From Nonomuraea turkmeniaca (GTDB lineage: Bacteria > Actinomycetota > Actinomycetes > Streptosporangiales > Streptosporangiaceae): DNA of 43,165 nucleotides. The translations under genes were made by a program, and so were the position numbers. Shown one piece after another: positions 16,134 to 23,771 of the stretch; the first letter of the stretch is position 1, and every line of letters starts with the position of its first letter. Where the stretch lies: positions 1-43,165 of the forward strand of contig NZ_VCKY01000071.1 of the NCBI RefSeq assembly GCF_005889735.1, in the 5' to 3' direction. The notes under the pieces are model-generated. The model was given only the letters and a program-made list of their open reading frames with translations. It did no database searches and was not told where the DNA came from.

Positions 16134-17519
16134 ATGGCGATCCGCCGCTCCACCACCGCAGAGCAAGGCCTGCCTTCGGCGGTGCAACTGCGGCTCGCGC
16201 CCACTCTGGCCCCGCAACCTGGTCTCCAGGAGCGGAAGTTCGGGCATCGCGCCCGGCTGGCGCTGACGCCTGCCCAGATCCGCCTCATTGACGAGCAGGC
16301 GCACGCGGCCCGCGCGCTGTGGAACCTGCTGCACGATTGGTGGACCATGCTGGCCAAACACCAGCGCTCCTTGGCCGCGGCCGACGCGGCGATCCGGCAG
16401 GCCCGCAAAGAGATCGAGTGGCTCGCCGTGCTGCCTGCCCAGGCCGCGCAGGCCGTCCTCAAGACGTACTACCAGGCGTGGAAGAACTGCTGGGAGGGCC
16501 GCGCCCACCCGCCCACCTTCAAGGCCCGCTTCCACACGGTGATGTCGGTGGACATCCCGCAGGGCCGCGACCTGCAGATCACGCGGGTGCACCGCCGCTG
16601 GGGCATGGTCACCATCCCCAAGGTCGGCCGAGTTCGGTTCCGCTGGACCAAGGACTTGCCCGCCGGCGCGAAGGCCGACGCCGGCAACCGGATCACCGGG
16701 GCCCGGCTGGTCAAGGACGCGCTCGGCTGGCACGTCGCCTTCCGCGTCCAGACCCTCCACCCCATGCCCGAGCCCCACCAAGGGCCGCAGGTTGGCATCG
16801 ATGCCGGTGTGAGCGTGCCGCTGGCCCTGTCGGACGGCAACCATCACACCCACGAGCAATGGAGGTCCACCTGCGATAAGTCGAACGCCTGGCTGACCGG
16901 CAGGGAACAGGCCACGCTACTGGCGCTGGAGCGGCGGGCGGCCCACCGCAAGAGCTTGCGAAAGCAGGGCGAGCGCACCTCGCACCGGCTGCGGGCCACC
17001 TACGACCGGATCGCCAGCCTGCGCGCGAGAGCCAAGCGCCGGGCGATCGACTGGCAGCACCAGACCACCACCGAGATCGCCCGCACCTACGGCGTCATCG
17101 TAGTGGAAGACCTGGCCATCACGAACATGGTCACCTCCGCCAAGGGCACCGTCGAGGCCCCGGGCAAGAACGTCGCCCAAAAGTCCGGCCTGAACCGCTC
17201 CATCAACCAGGAGGCGTGGGGCCGCACCGTGACGATGCTGACGTACAAGGCCGCACGCTATGGCGGCGTCCTGCACAAGGTGCCCGCCCCGGGCACCTCC
17301 CAGCGCTGCTCGGCCTGCGGGTTCACCATCCCGGGCAGCCGACAGAGCCAGGCCGTGTTCGCGTGTAAGAACCCCGGCTGCGGCTGGCGCGGCAACGCCG
17401 ACCACAATGCCGCCCGGAACATCTTGCACCTGTATCGGATGGGCCTTGCGCTCGTCCCGGCTGCCGGGAGGGCAGTCGTCAGGCGCGCTCGCCGCGTCAA
17501 GCCCGCCACCGCAAGGTAG
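16134..17519 (+). CDS. tnpB: TnpB RNA-guided transposon-associated nuclease
   Basis: 461-aa TnpB. The N-terminal OrfB helix-turn-helix-like region (ALTPAQIRLIDEQAHAARAL) precedes a beta-barrel/REC region and a split RuvC nuclease with an intact triad: Asp223 in VGIDAG, Glu325 in VVEDL and Asp423 in NADHNAARN. A four-Cys zinc finger (CSAC ... CKNPGC) sits between the last two. TnpB proteins are guided by an RNA from the element's right end to cut DNA next to a short motif, favouring retention of the element, and are the ancestors of Cas12. ATG 16134 has AGGAGG seven bases upstream. All catalytic parts are present, so the protein is probably active. Length is at the long end for the family. Confidence 0.95.
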   Translation: MAIRRSTTAEQGLPSAVQLRLAPTLAPQPGLQERKFGHRARLALTPAQIRLIDEQAHAARALWNLLHDWWTMLAKHQRSLAAADAAIRQARKEIEWLAVLPAQAAQAVLKTYYQAWKNCWEGRAHPPTFKARFHTVMSVDIPQGRDLQITRVHRRWGMVTIPKVGRVRFRWTKDLPAGAKADAGNRITGARLVKDALGWHVAFRVQTLHPMPEPHQGPQVGIDAGVSVPLALSDGNHHTHEQWRSTCDKSNAWLTGREQATLLALERRAAHRKSLRKQGERTSHRLRATYDRIASLRARAKRRAIDWQHQTTTEIARTYGVIVVEDLAITNMVTSAKGTVEAPGKNVAQKSGLNRSINQEAWGRTVTMLTYKAARYGGVLHKVPAPGTSQRCSACGFTIPGSRQSQAVFACKNPGCGWRGNADHNAARNILHLYRMGLALVPAAGRAVVRRARRVKPATAR

Positions 17520-17556
17520 GAGGGAATCTCCTCCGTCACGGAGGAGAGCACTTCAA
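17400..17556 (+). ncRNA. Probable omega-RNA (reRNA) at the tnpB 3' end
   Basis: In characterised TnpB elements the guide RNA scaffold overlaps the 3' end of tnpB and ends at the right-end hairpin, with the guide read from flanking DNA. Here the hairpin at 17528-17546 and terminal CACTTCAAA fit that scheme, which places the guide at about 17557-17576. The 5' boundary is a guess and no expression evidence exists. Confidence 0.5.
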
Positions 17557-17690
17557 AAGTGCCGCCTGCAGCCGCCGACCGGCTGGCCGAGCGGGCCATC
17601 GGGAAGGGCCTGTACGGCTCCTGGCGGCCGTCGGCGGACGAGCGGGCCCGGCTGAAGCAGATCTTCCCTACCGGGGTGTGCGACTACTGA
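17557..17690 (+). pseudogene. 3' remnant of a DUF6351/tannase-like secreted enzyme gene
   Basis: Immediately after the transposon right end, one frame reads KCRLQPP (from 17557) and, after a one-base shift near 17578, another reads DRLAERAIGKGLYGSWRPSA, then DERARLKQIFPTGVCDY and stop at 17690. The pattern KC.L.P near the end and IFPxGVCDY at the terminus resemble the C-terminus of DUF6351/tannase-like proteins. Everything upstream of the last ~45 codons is missing, and the piece also carries a frameshift, so it is dead. Its last 23 bases overlap the convergent MFS gene. Family identification is from memory of the C-terminal motif and is tentative. Confidence 0.55.
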
Positions 17691-18912
17691 CGGGCAGCTC
17701 GCGCATCGAGCGCAGGGGCGAGGTGACCAGCCACAGGAAGGCCAGGCAGGCGCCGACCGCGGCGACCAGCAACGTGTTCCTGATCCCGATCACCTCGCCC
17801 AGCACGCCGCCGAGCAACCCGCCCAGCGGCAGCGTCCCCCAGACGAGGAAGCGGATGGTGGCGTTCATCCGGCCGAGCAGGGGCTCGGGCGTGATGGCCT
17901 GGCGGAAGCTGACCTGGGTGACGTTGTAGACCACCACGCCGGCCCCGACGAAGAACTCGTACAGCACGAACAGCACCAGCCGCCAGTCGGCCTCCAGCCA
18001 CGCCACCACGAACGTCAGCGGCGCGGGCAGCACGATGGCCAGCCACATCGTCGGCCCCTGCCCGAGCCGCCGGGCGATCCTGGCGTTGACCAGCGCGCCG
18101 GCGAGCCCGCCGACCCCGCCCGCGGCCAGGAGCAGCCCGATCGTGCCCGCGGCCAGCCCGAGCTCCCTGGCCAGCAGCAGCAGGATCACCGGTTGGGCCA
18201 TCGCCGCGAACAGGTTCGAGGTGGCCGTACAGGCCGCGATGCGGCGCAGCAGCGGGTTCCCGAGCACGAATCTGACGCCTTCGGCGATCTCCCGGCCCAG
18301 GTGGCCGCGGCGCGCCTGTTGAGGCGCCTCACGCTTGCGGATCGTCCCCAGGCACAGCGCCGACCAGGCGAACCCGGCCACGGTGGCGGCCAGCGCGAAG
18401 GGCGCAGTGAGGAACTGGATCAGGTATCCGCCCGCGCCGGGTCCGCCGAGCTGGGCCACCGTGCGCACGACCTCCAGCGAGGAGTTGCCCGCCACGAGCC
18501 GCTCCCGCCCGACCAGGTGCGGCAGGTAGCTCTGGTAGGCGACATCGAAGAACACGGTGAACACCCCGAGCACGAGCGCCACCGCGTACAGCTGGTGGAT
18601 CGTCAGCGCGTCCAGCCACCACGCCAGCGGCACGGACGCGAGCGCCCCCGCCCGTGCCCAGTCGGCGACGACCATGACGACGCGTTTGCGCAGCCGGTCC
18701 ACGATGGCGCCCGCGGGCAGCCCGATCACCACGAACGCCAGCGTCTGGCATGCGGCCAGCAGGCCCACCTCGAACGCCGAGACACGCAGCGCCGACACGG
18801 CCACCAGCGGCAGGGCCAGCATGAGGATCTGGCTGCCCGCCTGGCTGGCGGTGTCGGCGAGGAACAGGCGGCGGAAGTCGTGATCGCGTAACAGGCTCAC
18901 CCGGCCAAGCAT
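17668..18912 (-). CDS. MFS transporter, EntS-like drug or siderophore exporter type
   Basis: 414 aa, twelve predicted transmembrane helices. The N-terminal RDHDFRRLFLADTASQAGSQI and the loop GLPAGAIVDRLRKRVVM (motif A type) match the MFS_3/EntS-like group of exporters; a second-half QAITPEPLLGRMNA is also characteristic. Export of a drug or secondary metabolite is likely but the substrate is unknown. I start at ATG 18912 rather than TTG 18936 because the longer form adds eight residues that run into the operator. The divergent winged-helix gene, with a shared 22-bp dyad between them, suggests substrate-responsive repression. Confidence 0.88.
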   Translation of the reverse strand: MLGRVSLLRDHDFRRLFLADTASQAGSQILMLALPLVAVSALRVSAFEVGLLAACQTLAFVVIGLPAGAIVDRLRKRVVMVVADWARAGALASVPLAWWLDALTIHQLYAVALVLGVFTVFFDVAYQSYLPHLVGRERLVAGNSSLEVVRTVAQLGGPGAGGYLIQFLTAPFALAATVAGFAWSALCLGTIRKREAPQQARRGHLGREIAEGVRFVLGNPLLRRIAACTATSNLFAAMAQPVILLLLARELGLAAGTIGLLLAAGGVGGLAGALVNARIARRLGQGPTMWLAIVLPAPLTFVVAWLEADWRLVLFVLYEFFVGAGVVVYNVTQVSFRQAITPEPLLGRMNATIRFLVWGTLPLGGLLGGVLGEVIGIRNTLLVAAVGACLAFLWLVTSPLRSMRELPVSSRTPR

Positions 18913-18918
18913 CCATGA

Positions 18919-18940
18919 CCGATTGAGAAAAATCAATCGG
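18919..18940. promoter_or_regulatory. Candidate operator between MFS exporter and its regulator
   Basis: Perfect inverted repeat with arms CCGATTGA and TCAATCGG separated by GAAAAA, just upstream of the -10 box of the regulator gene and within 30 bp of both starts. Its AT-rich centre stands out from the surroundings. Likely binding site for the dimeric winged-helix regulator. Confidence 0.6.
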
Positions 18941-18943
18941 CTA

Positions 18944-18949
18944 TAGGGT
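18944..18949 (+). promoter_or_regulatory. -10 box for leaderless regulator gene
   Basis: TAGGGT, eight bases before the ATG at 18958; no ribosome-binding site lies in between. Confidence 0.45.
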
Positions 18950-18957
18950 GGCCGTCC

Positions 18958-19476
18958 ATGGGCACCAAACGCCGCCCCGCCACCGAGGCCGAGGCCCGCG
19001 CGCTGGCCTCAGCCGTGCGGCTGCGCATTCTGCGGCTCTGCCTCGACCAGGCGCTGACCAACAAGGAGATCGCCGGCCGTCTCGACGCGAACCCGGCCAC
19101 CACGCTCCACCATGTGCGCAAGCTGGTCGAGACGGGCTTCCTGGGCGCCGAGCCCAGCCGTCCCGGGCCGCGCGGCTCGACCGAGATCCCCTACCGGGCC
19201 ACCGGCAAGTCATGGGAGATGGACGTCCGCGAGAGCGGCGTGATGGGGGGCAGGGCGGCGATGCTCAATGCGTTCCTCGAGGAGATCAAGCTCGTCGACG
19301 TCGAGGAGAGCGACTTCACCAGACTGGGGCTCAGGCTCACCGCCGAAGGGCTCGCCGAGTTGCAGGGGCGGCTGCAAGAGGTGTTCGAGGAGTTCCGCGA
19401 GCGGCCGCCGTCGCCGGACGGGGAGGCGTACTCGCTGTTCGTCGCGCTCCACCGCGACGTGGCCCGCGACGCGTGA
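18958..19476 (+). CDS. ArsR-like winged-helix transcriptional regulator
   Basis: 172 aa. Residues ~10-75 form a winged helix (AVRLRILRLCLDQALTNKEI ... HHVRKLVETGFLGAEPS) of the ArsR/HTH_20 class. The C-terminal ~90 residues are helical, with the pattern DFTRLGLRLTAEGLAELQGR common to regulators annotated winged-helix DNA-binding, and probably dimerise or bind ligand. No cysteine-rich metal site is visible, so a small organic ligand is more likely than a metal. Divergent from the MFS exporter with one dyad between them, it probably represses that gene and itself. A strong hairpin follows the stop. Confidence 0.85.
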   Translation: MGTKRRPATEAEARALASAVRLRILRLCLDQALTNKEIAGRLDANPATTLHHVRKLVETGFLGAEPSRPGPRGSTEIPYRATGKSWEMDVRESGVMGGRAAMLNAFLEEIKLVDVEESDFTRLGLRLTAEGLAELQGRLQEVFEEFRERPPSPDGEAYSLFVALHRDVARDA

Positions 19477-19477
19477 A

Positions 19478-19508
19478 GAGAGCGGGGGACGTGGGGTCCC
19501 CCGCTCTC
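19478..19508. terminator. Bidirectional terminator between regulator gene and valS
   Basis: Stem GAGAGCGGGGGA / TCCCCCGCTCTC (12 bp) with a seven-base loop CGTGGGG, located between two convergent stop codons. Confidence 0.85.
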
Positions 19509-19517
19509 ACCACCAGC

Positions 19518-22028
19518 TCAGCCCAGGTGGACCTCGACCGTCAGCTCCTCACCGTGGTCGAGCACGAACTCCTCGACGTTGCCCGCCGCGCACAGATCGT
19601 CCTGCGCCTGCCGCACCAGCTCGATCTCAGGGCCCGTGACCGTCAGCCGGGACACCTCGGCCCGCATCGACAGCTTGGCCTCCGACTTGGCCTTGCGCAC
19701 CCGCCTGAGCACCTCTGAGGCCACGGCGAGGACGGCCGGGTTCCCCGGTCCCTGCTCGACGGCCGGCCACGGCGCTCGGTGCACCGAGCCCTCCCGCCAC
19801 CAGGACCAGACCTCTTCGGTCACGAACGGCAGGAACGGCGCGAACAGCCGCAGCAGCACGTCGAGCGCCTGCCGCAGCGCCGTGTGGGCGGAGGCGGACC
19901 CGGCGTACGCCCGCGCCTTGACGAGCTCCAGGTAGTCGTCGCAGAACGCCCAGAAGAAGCGCTCCACGGCCTCCAGGGCCCTGGTGTGGTCGTAGGCGTC
20001 GAACGCCTCGCCGGCCTCGCGCACGGCCTCCGACAGCGCCGCCAGCATCGCCAGGTCGAGCGGCTCGGTGACGCTGTTTGATTCCGGACCGTCGGTCAAA
20101 GCCAGGCCGAGCACGAACTTGGACGCGTTCAAGATCTTGATGGCGAGCCGCCGCCCGATCTTGAGCTGCCCGACGTCGAACGCGGTGTCCACGCCGTAGC
20201 GGCCGTTGGCCGCCCAGTAACGCACGGCGTCGGAGCCGTGCTGCTCCAGCAGGGCCATGGGCGTGACCACGTTGCCCTTGGACTTGGACATCTTCTTGCG
20301 GTCGGGGTCGAGGATCCAGCCGGAGATCGCGACGTCGCGCCAGGGCAGACCGCCGAACTCGTGGTGCGACCTGACCACGGTCGAGAACAGCCAGGTGCGG
20401 ATGATCTCGTGGGCCTGCGGCCGCAGGTCGGCCGGGAAGACCCGCTTGAACAGGTCGTCGTCGGTCTCCCAGCGGCCGGCGATCTGCGGCGTCAGCGACG
20501 AGGTGGCCCAGGTGTCCATGACGTCCGGGTCGGCCATGAACCCGCCGGGCACGCCGCGCTGGTCCTCGGTGTAGCCGGGCGGCACGTCGGAGGACGGGTC
20601 GATCGGCAGTGTGTCCTCCGGCGGCACGATCGGGGCGTCGTGGACCGGCTGCCCGGACTCGTCGACCGGATACCACACTGGGAACGGCACGCCGAAGAAC
20701 CGCTGGCGGGAGATCAGCCAGTCGCCGGTGAGCCCCTCGACCCAGTTGTCGTAGCGCACCCGCATGTGCGGCGGGTGCCAGTCCAGCTCCCGCCCGCGCC
20801 CCAGCAGCTGCTGACGCAGCTCCTCGTCCCTGCCGCCGTTGCGGATGTACCACTGACGGGTGGTGACGATCTCCAGCGGCTTGTCGCCGCGCTCGTAGAA
20901 CTTCACCGTCCGCGCGACCGGCCGCGGCTCGCCCTCCAGGTCGCCGGACTCGCGCAGCATCTCCACGATCCGCTCGCGCGCGCTGTGCACGGTCTTACCG
21001 GCCAGCTCCTTGTACGGCTCCGCGTCCACACCCTCGGGCGGCTCGGGCAGCAGCCGCCCGTCCCAGCCGATGACCGGCCGGGTCGGCAGCCGCAGCTCCC
21101 GCCACCAGGTGACGTCGGTGATGTCGCCGAACGTGCAGATCATCGCGATGCCCGAGCCCTTGTCCGGCTCGGCCAGGTGGTGCGCCAGCACCGGCACCTC
21201 GACCCCGAACAGCGGCGTCAGCACCGACGTGCCGAACAGCTCCTTGTAGCGCTCGTCGTCGGGGTGCGCGACCAGCGCCACGCACGCCGGGATGAGCTCG
21301 GGCCTGGTCGTCTCGATCCAGACGGGACCCTGCTCGCCGTAGAACGAGATCCGGTGGAAGGCGCCCGGCCACTCCCGGTCCTCCAGCTCGGCCTGCGCGA
21401 CCGCGGTGCGGAAGCTGACGTCCCACAAGGTCGGAGCCTCGGCCAGGTACGCCTCGCCGCGCGCCAGGTTACGCAGGAACGCCCGCTGGGACACCGCCCG
21501 CGCCTCATCGCCGATCGTCGTGTAGAGCAGCGACCAGTCCACCGACAGGCCGACCCGCCGCCACACCTCCTCGAACGCCTGCTCGTCGAGCGCGGTCAAC
21601 TGGTGGCACAACTCCACGAAGTTGCGCCGCGAGATCGAGATCTCGCGTTTGCCGGGCTTCTCCGGTGGAACGAAGTCCGGGTCGTACGGCAGCGACGGAT
21701 CGCAGCGCACGCCGTAGACGCTCTGCACCCGCCGCTCCGTGGGCAGGCCGTTGTCGTCCCAGCCGATCGGGTAGAAGACCGCTTTGCCGATCATCCGCTG
21801 GTAGCGGGCCATGATGTCGGTGTGGGTGAAGGAGAAGACGTGACCGACGTGCAGCGATCCCGACACGGTCGGCGGCGGCGTGTCGATCGCGTAGACCTGA
21901 TCGCGCGGCTTGGACCGGTCGAAGCGGTAGGTGTCGTCGGCCTCCCAGCGAGCTACCCATACCTGCTCCAAGCCATCGAGAGTGGGCTTGTCCGGCATGG
22001 ATGCATGGCGTAGTCGCTGTTGAGTCAT
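19518..22028 (-). CDS. valS: Valyl-tRNA synthetase
   Basis: 836-aa class Ia synthetase that charges tRNA-Val. The HIGH motif is HVGH at residues 60-63 (GSLHVGH), the KMSKS motif at 579-583 (KKMSKSKGN), and the CP1 editing domain lies between (~190-330). An anticodon-binding domain follows KMSKS and a short C-terminal region ends at 836; no long coiled-coil arm typical of the ~880-aa bacterial form is evident. The ATG at 22028 has AGGAGG only one base away, which is too close for a normal ribosome site, but TACCAT lies eight bases upstream, so a leaderless mRNA explains the arrangement. Stand-alone gene with its own terminator. Confidence 0.97.
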   Translation of the reverse strand: MTQQRLRHASMPDKPTLDGLEQVWVARWEADDTYRFDRSKPRDQVYAIDTPPPTVSGSLHVGHVFSFTHTDIMARYQRMIGKAVFYPIGWDDNGLPTERRVQSVYGVRCDPSLPYDPDFVPPEKPGKREISISRRNFVELCHQLTALDEQAFEEVWRRVGLSVDWSLLYTTIGDEARAVSQRAFLRNLARGEAYLAEAPTLWDVSFRTAVAQAELEDREWPGAFHRISFYGEQGPVWIETTRPELIPACVALVAHPDDERYKELFGTSVLTPLFGVEVPVLAHHLAEPDKGSGIAMICTFGDITDVTWWRELRLPTRPVIGWDGRLLPEPPEGVDAEPYKELAGKTVHSARERIVEMLRESGDLEGEPRPVARTVKFYERGDKPLEIVTTRQWYIRNGGRDEELRQQLLGRGRELDWHPPHMRVRYDNWVEGLTGDWLISRQRFFGVPFPVWYPVDESGQPVHDAPIVPPEDTLPIDPSSDVPPGYTEDQRGVPGGFMADPDVMDTWATSSLTPQIAGRWETDDDLFKRVFPADLRPQAHEIIRTWLFSTVVRSHHEFGGLPWRDVAISGWILDPDRKKMSKSKGNVVTPMALLEQHGSDAVRYWAANGRYGVDTAFDVGQLKIGRRLAIKILNASKFVLGLALTDGPESNSVTEPLDLAMLAALSEAVREAGEAFDAYDHTRALEAVERFFWAFCDDYLELVKARAYAGSASAHTALRQALDVLLRLFAPFLPFVTEEVWSWWREGSVHRAPWPAVEQGPGNPAVLAVASEVLRRVRKAKSEAKLSMRAEVSRLTVTGPEIELVRQAQDDLCAAGNVEEFVLDHGEELTVEVHLG

Positions 22029-22036
22029 GCCTCCTT

Positions 22037-22042
22037 ATGGTA
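22037..22042 (-). promoter_or_regulatory. -10 box for leaderless valS
   Basis: TACCAT on the minus strand, eight bases before the valS ATG. The AGGAGG between them would fall at the very 5' end of the transcript or upstream of it, and may be fortuitous. Confidence 0.45.
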
Positions 22043-22106
22043 CGGCTTCACGGGCTCGGCCCGCGGTACAGACTAGTGTTCGTTACATATGGGGAAGGAG
22101 ATCGGC

Positions 22107-22391
22107 ATGGCGGACGACAAGCCCGACGTGGCCTGGCGGATCATCGGCGGCCTCGTGGGTCTGGCGACGGGGTGGGCGATGAAAAAGCTCCTCGGGTTCG
22201 TCTGGGTGAAGACGACCGGCAAGGAGCCGCCGGTCGACACAGAGTCGCCCGAGGTCAGCATGGGCGAGGCCATCGGCTACGCCGTGCTCATGGGCGTCGG
22301 CATGTCCGTGGCGCAGATCGTGGTCAACCGGACCGCCAAGAAGCGCTACGACGCGTGGAAGTCTCTGAAGCAGGTGACTCCAGGGCAGTGA
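22107..22391 (+). CDS. DUF4235 domain membrane protein
   Basis: 94 aa, with two hydrophobic helices (IIGGLVGLATGWAMKKLL and AIGYAVLMGVGMSVAQIVV) separated by a hydrophilic loop (GKEPPVDTESPEVS), ending in a basic tail. This is the actinobacterial DUF4235 family of small membrane proteins, function unknown. ATG 22107 is used because AAGGAG lies six bases upstream; an in-frame ATG at 22089 would add six residues. A TAGTGT box at 22074-22079 could supply the promoter. Its last 68 bases overlap the 3' end of the convergent otsA gene. Confidence 0.85.
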   Translation: MADDKPDVAWRIIGGLVGLATGWAMKKLLGFVWVKTTGKEPPVDTESPEVSMGEAIGYAVLMGVGMSVAQIVVNRTAKKRYDAWKSLKQVTPGQ

Positions 22392-23757
22392 GGAACTCAC
22401 TGGCCCAGCGGTCCACGTCGTAGGTGGCGACCCGGCGGCGCATCGTACGCATCCGCCGGGCGAGCTCGTGCGGCGTGGCCCGCATCGCGGCCAGCATCTG
22501 CCGCTTGACGTCCTCGACGTCGTACGGATTGACCAGATAGGCCTGGCGCAGCTCGTCGGCGGCCCCGGCGAACTCGCTGAGCACCAGCCCGCCGTGCAGG
22601 TCGTGATGGCAGGAGATGTACTCCTTGGCCACCAGGTTCATGCCGTCCCGCAGCGGGGTCACGACCATGACGTCGGCGGCGAGATACAGCGCGGCCAGCT
22701 CCTCGTGGTCGTAGGACTGGTGGAAGTACACGATCGGCTGGTAGCCGAGCTGCGCGTGCTCGCCGTTGATCCGCCCGACCTGCAGCTCGATGTCGTCGCG
22801 CAGCCGGCGGTACTCCTCCACCCGCTCCCTGCTCGGCGTGGCGATCTGCACGAACACCGCCTCGCCCGACTGGAGCCGCCCGTCCTTCAGCAGCTCGCCG
22901 AAGGCTTCCAGCCGCTGGCCGATGCCCTTGGTGTAGTCCAGGCGGTCCACGCCGAGCAGCACGTGCTCGGGATCGCCGAGCTCCACCCTGATCTCCTTGG
23001 CCCGCGCCTCGACGTGCGGCTCGCGGACGAGCGAGTCGAGCTGCCCGAAGTCCACGGAGATCGGGAACGCCTGCGTCTGCACGATGCGGTCGTCGAGGAA
23101 GATCTCGTTCCCCTTGTACGGCAGCCCGAGCAGCCGCCGGCACAACCGGCGGAAGTTGGAAGCCCCGCCGGGCAGCTGGAAGCCGACCAGGTCGGCCCCG
23201 AGCAGGCCCTCCACCAGCTCCTTGCGCCACGGCAACCGCCAGAACAGCTCGACCGGCGGGAACGGGATGTGCAGGAAGAACCCGATCCGCAGATCCGGCC
23301 TGAGCCTGCGCAGCATGGCAGGCACCAGCTGGAGCTGGTAGTCCTGCACCCACACGACCGCGCCTTCCTCGGCCGCGTCCGCGGCGGCGTTGGCGAAGCG
23401 CTCGTTGACCTCCCGGTAGGTCTCCCACATCGCCCGGTCGAACACCGGCGGCGCCACGACGTCGTGGTAGAGCGGCCACAGCGTGGCGTTGGAGAAGCCC
23501 TCGTAGTAGAGCTCCACCTCGGTGGCCGACAGCGGGACCGGGATCAAGTTCATGCCGTCCTGCTCGAACGGCTCCAGCTTCTCATCAGGCGCCCCGTGCC
23601 AACCGGCCCAGGCTCCGTGGCGGCGTTGCATCACCGGCGCGATCGCCGTGACGAGCCCGCCGGGGCTCCTGCGCCACGAGGCCGTTCCGTCAGGCTCGAT
23701 CGTCCTGTCCACTGGCAAGCGGTTCGCGACGATCAGAAACGAGCTCCGGCCAGTCAC
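22324..23757 (-). CDS. otsA: Trehalose-6-phosphate synthase
   Basis: 477-aa GT20 glycosyltransferase that makes trehalose 6-phosphate from a nucleotide-glucose donor and glucose 6-phosphate. Family signatures: FLIVANRLPVDR, the RSPGGLVTA loop, VWVQDYQLQLVP, IGFFLHIPFPP, GVDRLDYTKGI, and PLRDGMNLVAKEYI near the C-terminus. Length is normal for actinobacterial OtsA. No otsB phosphatase is in the window. The GTG start has GAGGAGG seven to eight bases upstream and lies 14 bases after the flavin monooxygenase stop, so it may be transcribed as the last gene of the paaN-MBL-monooxygenase unit, linking an osmolyte enzyme to aromatic catabolism genes. The 3' end overlaps DUF4235. Confidence 0.96.
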   Translation of the reverse strand: MTGRSSFLIVANRLPVDRTIEPDGTASWRRSPGGLVTAIAPVMQRRHGAWAGWHGAPDEKLEPFEQDGMNLIPVPLSATEVELYYEGFSNATLWPLYHDVVAPPVFDRAMWETYREVNERFANAAADAAEEGAVVWVQDYQLQLVPAMLRRLRPDLRIGFFLHIPFPPVELFWRLPWRKELVEGLLGADLVGFQLPGGASNFRRLCRRLLGLPYKGNEIFLDDRIVQTQAFPISVDFGQLDSLVREPHVEARAKEIRVELGDPEHVLLGVDRLDYTKGIGQRLEAFGELLKDGRLQSGEAVFVQIATPSRERVEEYRRLRDDIELQVGRINGEHAQLGYQPIVYFHQSYDHEELAALYLAADVMVVTPLRDGMNLVAKEYISCHHDLHGGLVLSEFAGAADELRQAYLVNPYDVEDVKRQMLAAMRATPHELARRMRTMRRRVATYDVDRWASEFLTALESPASETSTRRSASWRSG

Positions 23758-23771
23758 GCAGTTCCCTCCTC

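Larger units (their letters stand above)
16085..17556 (+). mobile_element. IS605/IS1341-type element carrying only tnpB
   Basis: The element consists of tnpB and a right end made of a hairpin (stem CTCCTCCG, loop TCA, stem CGGAGGAG, 17528-17546) followed by GAGCACTTCAAA, a layout typical of IS200/IS605-family right ends. No tnpA transposase is present, so it is either immobile alone or mobilised in trans. The right boundary is placed at 17556 because host-like coding sequence (KCRLQPP) begins at 17557. The left boundary is approximate. Confidence 0.75.

Noticed and set aside
15936..16859. N-terminal extension of the AI-2E protein antisense to tnpB
   Set aside because: It reads through the transposon in antisense and lacks any membrane-protein character; only the part after about 15935 matches the family.
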